DNA of 8,296 nucleotides from Actinomycetota bacterium. GTDB lineage: Bacteria; Actinomycetota; Actinomycetes; Nanopelagicales; Nanopelagicaceae. The translations under genes were made by a program, and so were the position numbers. Shown here one piece after another: positions 5,873 through 8,296 of the stretch; positions within the stretch are counted from its first letter, which is position 1, and each line of letters starts with the position of its first letter. The notes under the pieces are model-generated. The model was not told the origin of the DNA. It was given only the letters and a program-made list of their open reading frames with translations, and did no database searches. The stretch spans positions 1 through 8,296 of the forward strand of contig CANKCX010000022.1 in assembly GCA_947480375.1 (NCBI GenBank), in the 5' to 3' direction.

Positions 5873-6922
5873 ATGCGAAAATATGACGTGAATCAAATCG
5901 GGACAATTATGCAATCAGAGATTGCCGAGATTCCTTCAGTATTTACAAAATTAATTGATACCGCAGACCAATTTTCTGCCCTGGCAAACCTGCTTAAAAG
6001 CAACGAGATTCAATCGGTATTGGTCTTGGCTCGGGGTACTTCAGATAATGCCGCCCACTTCTTAAAGTATTTAATTGAGACCCAACTTGGTTTACCGGTC
6101 GGCCTGACATCACCATCATCGGTGACTATTTATCACGCAAAATTACACTTCAAAAAAACCCTTGTTGTGGCTATCAGCCAGAGTGGGCAATCAACTGATT
6201 TAGTTGAATATGCAACCGCAGCGAAATCTGCAGGTGCCAAGATTATTTCAATCACTAACGATGGCGCATCGCCACTAGCTAAATTGGCAGATCACCATTT
6301 GGATTTAATGGCAGGTCGCGAAATAGCAGTTGCTGCCACAAAGAGCTATGCCGCGCAATTACTCGGCTGTCTACTACTAGTAAATGCCTGGAGTTCTACG
6401 CTTTCTAATTACAAATCAGTAGTCGAGGCAAGTAAAACTTTATTATCAGATGCAAATTCAATTACAACAGCAGTCGCTAATTGCGATCGCGCAAATGAAA
6501 TAGTTGTTCTTGGACGTGGTTTCTCTTATCCAAATGCTCGTGAAGCAGCGCTAAAGATTCAGGAGACCAGCAAGATTTCAGTTCAAGGTTTATCAATTGC
6601 TGATTACATGCATGGTCCGATTTCAGCTCTTACAAGTTCGACTCAAGTTTTTATCATGGCCCCAAATGGCATGCCCCTTGATTCACTAAAGGGCGATCTA
6701 GAAAAGATTCGCGCCAAATCACCAAAGATTTTCTGGTTCGGAACCGGTGAACTAGCTGTTGCTGGTGAAACGGTAATCCCGGGCGCAAAATGTGAAAATG
6801 AAATTTATGCCAGCGTGGTCGATGCAATAATCTTGCAATCATTTGCACTGGAATTTGCCCGTAAGAATAAGTTAGATCCTGATAGTCCTGCCGGACTAAG
6901 TAAGGTAACCCTGACTCGCTAA
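5873..6922 (+). CDS. Double-SIS glucosamine-6-phosphate deaminase (NagB-II/AgaS type)
   Basis: Cytoplasmic sugar-phosphate isomerase/deaminase of 349 residues, resembling the isomerase half of GlmS without the glutaminase domain. The first SIS domain (about 45-175) has ARGTSDNA (53-60), SQSGQSTD (102-109) and AATKSY (154-159). The second (about 205-330) has GRGFSYPNAREAALKIQET (214-232), with E224 at the place of the catalytic Glu, and MHGP (246-249) with H247. The C-terminus DPDSPAGLSKVTLTR, with K344, is typical of NagB-II/AgaS proteins. The expected reaction is glucosamine-6-phosphate to fructose-6-phosphate plus ammonia, the last step of GlcNAc catabolism, replacing classical NagB. Adjacent kinase and NagA genes support this over tagatose-6-phosphate ketose/aldose isomerase activity. 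A MurQ etherase is unlikely because two SIS domains are present. ATG at 5873 is used; an in-frame ATG at 5909 (residue 13) is an alternative with GGGA nearby. Confidence 0.88.
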   Translation: MRKYDVNQIGTIMQSEIAEIPSVFTKLIDTADQFSALANLLKSNEIQSVLVLARGTSDNAAHFLKYLIETQLGLPVGLTSPSSVTIYHAKLHFKKTLVVAISQSGQSTDLVEYATAAKSAGAKIISITNDGASPLAKLADHHLDLMAGREIAVAATKSYAAQLLGCLLLVNAWSSTLSNYKSVVEASKTLLSDANSITTAVANCDRANEIVVLGRGFSYPNAREAALKIQETSKISVQGLSIADYMHGPISALTSSTQVFIMAPNGMPLDSLKGDLEKIRAKSPKIFWFGTGELAVAGETVIPGAKCENEIYASVVDAIILQSFALEFARKNKLDPDSPAGLSKVTLTR

Positions 6923-7851
6923 TGCTAGATAACGTAATTTTTTTTGACGGAGGCGGCTCTGGAATTCGAGCTAAATCTGCAACGAATAGTGGCAGTGCAA
7001 TTTCCAAGAATTATCCAGGCTTCTCCCCTGGCGAACTTCCACTTGTCGATTACTTAGCAAACTTAATCATTGATTTTGCCGCGCAAGTAGGCGGTTCTAT
7101 TGATCGCGCAGTCCTGGCCGTGGCCACACTTCCGGCAGATGATAAACAGTATGGCGACATTGCTAAATTAGTTCTGGCTTCATCGCAAGTAAAAGAACTC
7201 TGGATCTGCAGTGATTCAGTAAGTGCATGCGCCGCAGCGGTTGAAAAAGATGGAGTCGTAATTGCAGCAGGTACCGGAATCACCGCACTTGCAGTTGGTA
7301 AGAATCGCACAATGGCACATTCACTTGCCGGTGATGGTTTCTTAGTCGGAGATGAAGCAAGTGCATATTGGATTGGAAAGATGGCGTTAAATTCTGCGCT
7401 TCGGGCACGCGACGGACGTGGTGGAGATTCAAAGTTATTGGAAGTTGCTTGCAAGCACTTTGGTGCCGAGCCTTACCAACTTACTCATACTGTTCACCAA
7501 CTAGAACGTCCAGTGCATGCAATTGCCTCATTTGCCAAGGTTGTAAGCGAACTCGCAGATGCCGGCAATGCAACTGCACATGCAATTTTAGATGCCGCAG
7601 CCGATGAGGTCGTTCTACTTGCTACTACCGCAAAACGCGAATGCGACGGCGGAGCAGATTTTCAGGTTGCCCTTATTGGCGGTGTACTTGCCCCAGATAA
7701 TTTAGTAACTAAGTTAGTGGCTAAAAAGTTAGAGAGCCATGGTTTAACAATTCATATTTCGGGTAAGAGCTCTCTCGATGGTGCAGGTGTTTTGGCACAG
7801 CTTGATAGCCCAGGAATTTTTGCGCCACTGATTAGAACTTTCAATAAATAA
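6922..7851 (+). CDS. BadF/BadG/BcrA/BcrD-family sugar kinase, probable N-acetylglucosamine kinase
   Basis: ASKHA-fold ATP-dependent kinase of 309 residues, about the usual length for bacterial and animal GlcNAc kinases of this family. ATP-binding landmarks are FFDGGGSGIR (7-16, phosphate-1 loop), AAGTGITALAVG (115-126, phosphate-2 loop), VGDEASAYWIG (142-152) and LIGGVL (251-256, adenosine region). CSDSVSACAA (96-105) carries D98 at the position of the catalytic Asp. Expected reaction: GlcNAc plus ATP to GlcNAc-6-phosphate in the cytoplasm, feeding NagA and the SIS deaminase. Some BadF kinases also phosphorylate MurNAc or glucosamine, which cannot be excluded. The ATG overlaps the previous stop by one base (TAATG), implying translational coupling. 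An ABC-imported, non-phosphorylated sugar would need just such a kinase, matching the upstream permease. Confidence 0.85.
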   Translation: MLDNVIFFDGGGSGIRAKSATNSGSAISKNYPGFSPGELPLVDYLANLIIDFAAQVGGSIDRAVLAVATLPADDKQYGDIAKLVLASSQVKELWICSDSVSACAAAVEKDGVVIAAGTGITALAVGKNRTMAHSLAGDGFLVGDEASAYWIGKMALNSALRARDGRGGDSKLLEVACKHFGAEPYQLTHTVHQLERPVHAIASFAKVVSELADAGNATAHAILDAAADEVVLLATTAKRECDGGADFQVALIGGVLAPDNLVTKLVAKKLESHGLTIHISGKSSLDGAGVLAQLDSPGIFAPLIRTFNK

Positions 7852-8296
7852 TGAAGCCAATATATGTAGATCTACAGGTCAATGGCCACGGTGGCATCGA
7901 TTTGCTATCCGCCAAAGACGCTAATGAAGTTCGCTCGGTTTCAAGATCGCTCTATGAAAATGGCGTAGTTGGTTATCTTCCAACAATAATTACTTCAGCC
8001 CTTAGCGATGCGGTAAGAGCAATTAAATTAATCGAAGAAGTTAGAACTAATCCGCTTCCAGGTGAGGCAAAAATTCTCGGTATTCACTTAGAAGGCCCAT
8101 TTATTTCTGAAGCGAAGCGCGGGGTTCATCCGATTGAACATATAGCTGCGCCGAATCTAAACCATCTAAAGGCCTTATTAAACGCTGGTCTGATCAAGGT
8201 AGTAACTATTGCACCTGAACTTCCTGGCGCTATTGAATTGATTCAGTATTTGGTGGCCAATGGAATCGTCGTTTCTCTCGGCCATACAAATGCGAA
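7851..8296 (+). CDS. nagA: N-acetylglucosamine-6-phosphate deacetylase, short form (5' part only)
   Basis: Amidohydrolase converting GlcNAc-6-phosphate to glucosamine-6-phosphate and acetate. The first 148 codons are visible; the gene runs off the window. Near the start, VDLQVNGHGGID (6-17) is the NagA block in which Q and N replace the HxH of other amidohydrolases. IHLEGPFI (78-85) contains metal ligand E81, KRGVHP lies at 89-94, APE at 121-123, and SLGHTNA (142-148) holds metal ligand H145. The ATG overlaps the kinase stop by one base. An in-frame TAA at 7845-7847 rules out an upstream ATG/GTG start, so the protein truly begins at the first barrel strand. It lacks the roughly 45-55-residue N-terminal strand region that usually precedes the LQVNG block. 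It completes the kinase-deacetylase-deaminase pathway. Confidence 0.9.
   Translation, partial: MKPIYVDLQVNGHGGIDLLSAKDANEVRSVSRSLYENGVVGYLPTIITSALSDAVRAIKLIEEVRTNPLPGEAKILGIHLEGPFISEAKRGVHPIEHIAAPNLNHLKALLNAGLIKVVTIAPELPGAIELIQYLVANGIVVSLGHTNA

Noticed and set aside
5873..6922. MurNAc-6-phosphate etherase (MurQ) assignment for the SIS protein
   Set aside because: The protein has two SIS domains and the NagB-II/AgaS C-terminal motif; MurQ has a single SIS domain and different motifs.
6654..7454. Antisense frames of 117 and 134 codons opposite the SIS and kinase genes
   Set aside because: Both are explained as shadows of genes with clear SIS and ASKHA motifs.

Overview
This window looks like a compact, mid-40s-percent GC (judged by eye) bacterial catabolic locus. 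Its genes abut or overlap, and no intergenic gap exceeds about 52 bp. Gene families and style (a MalG-like sugar ABC permease, an actinobacterial-looking TIM-barrel protein, D-aminoacylase with a GQDGLS motif, BadF-type kinase, double-SIS deaminase) suggest a streamlined low-GC actinobacterium, perhaps of the freshwater acI/Nanopelagicales kind. That placement is inference from gene style, not from a marker gene. There are no RNA genes, mobile elements or CRISPR arrays.

Layout. (1) 1-1759, plus strand: the 3' part of a sugar ABC-transporter permease, then an uncharacterised TIM-barrel-like protein with a Cys/His-rich core. (2) 1752-5820, minus strand, transcribed right to left: a PLP-dependent D-amino-acid dehydratase/deaminase of the DSD1/D-threonine aldolase family, a RidA-type enamine/imine hydrolase, a short-chain dehydrogenase, and an N-acyl-D-amino-acid deacylase. 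(3) 5821-5872: a 52-bp divergent control region with a hairpin-forming palindrome and a pair of near-direct repeats. (4) 5873-8296, plus strand: a double-SIS GlcN-6-P deaminase (NagB-II type), a BadF-family amino-sugar kinase, and the start of a short NagA. Each is joined to the next by a one-base TAATG stop/start overlap.

How the genes work together. The right-hand operon encodes a complete inner pathway for N-acetylglucosamine: kinase, deacetylase (NagA), then isomerising deaminase, giving fructose-6-phosphate. The left-hand operon encodes deacylation of an N-acyl-D-amino acid, then beta-elimination/deamination, with RidA clearing the enamine/imine intermediate. D-glucosaminate is chemically a D-amino acid, so the left arm could be an oxidative route for N-acetyl-D-glucosaminate (oxidised GlcNAc/chitin) running beside the classical phosphorylative route. 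A simpler alternative is catabolism of peptidoglycan-derived N-acyl-D-amino acids next to amino-sugar catabolism. The two left-most genes (transporter and TIM-barrel protein) may supply the substrate. The window contains no recognisable regulator.
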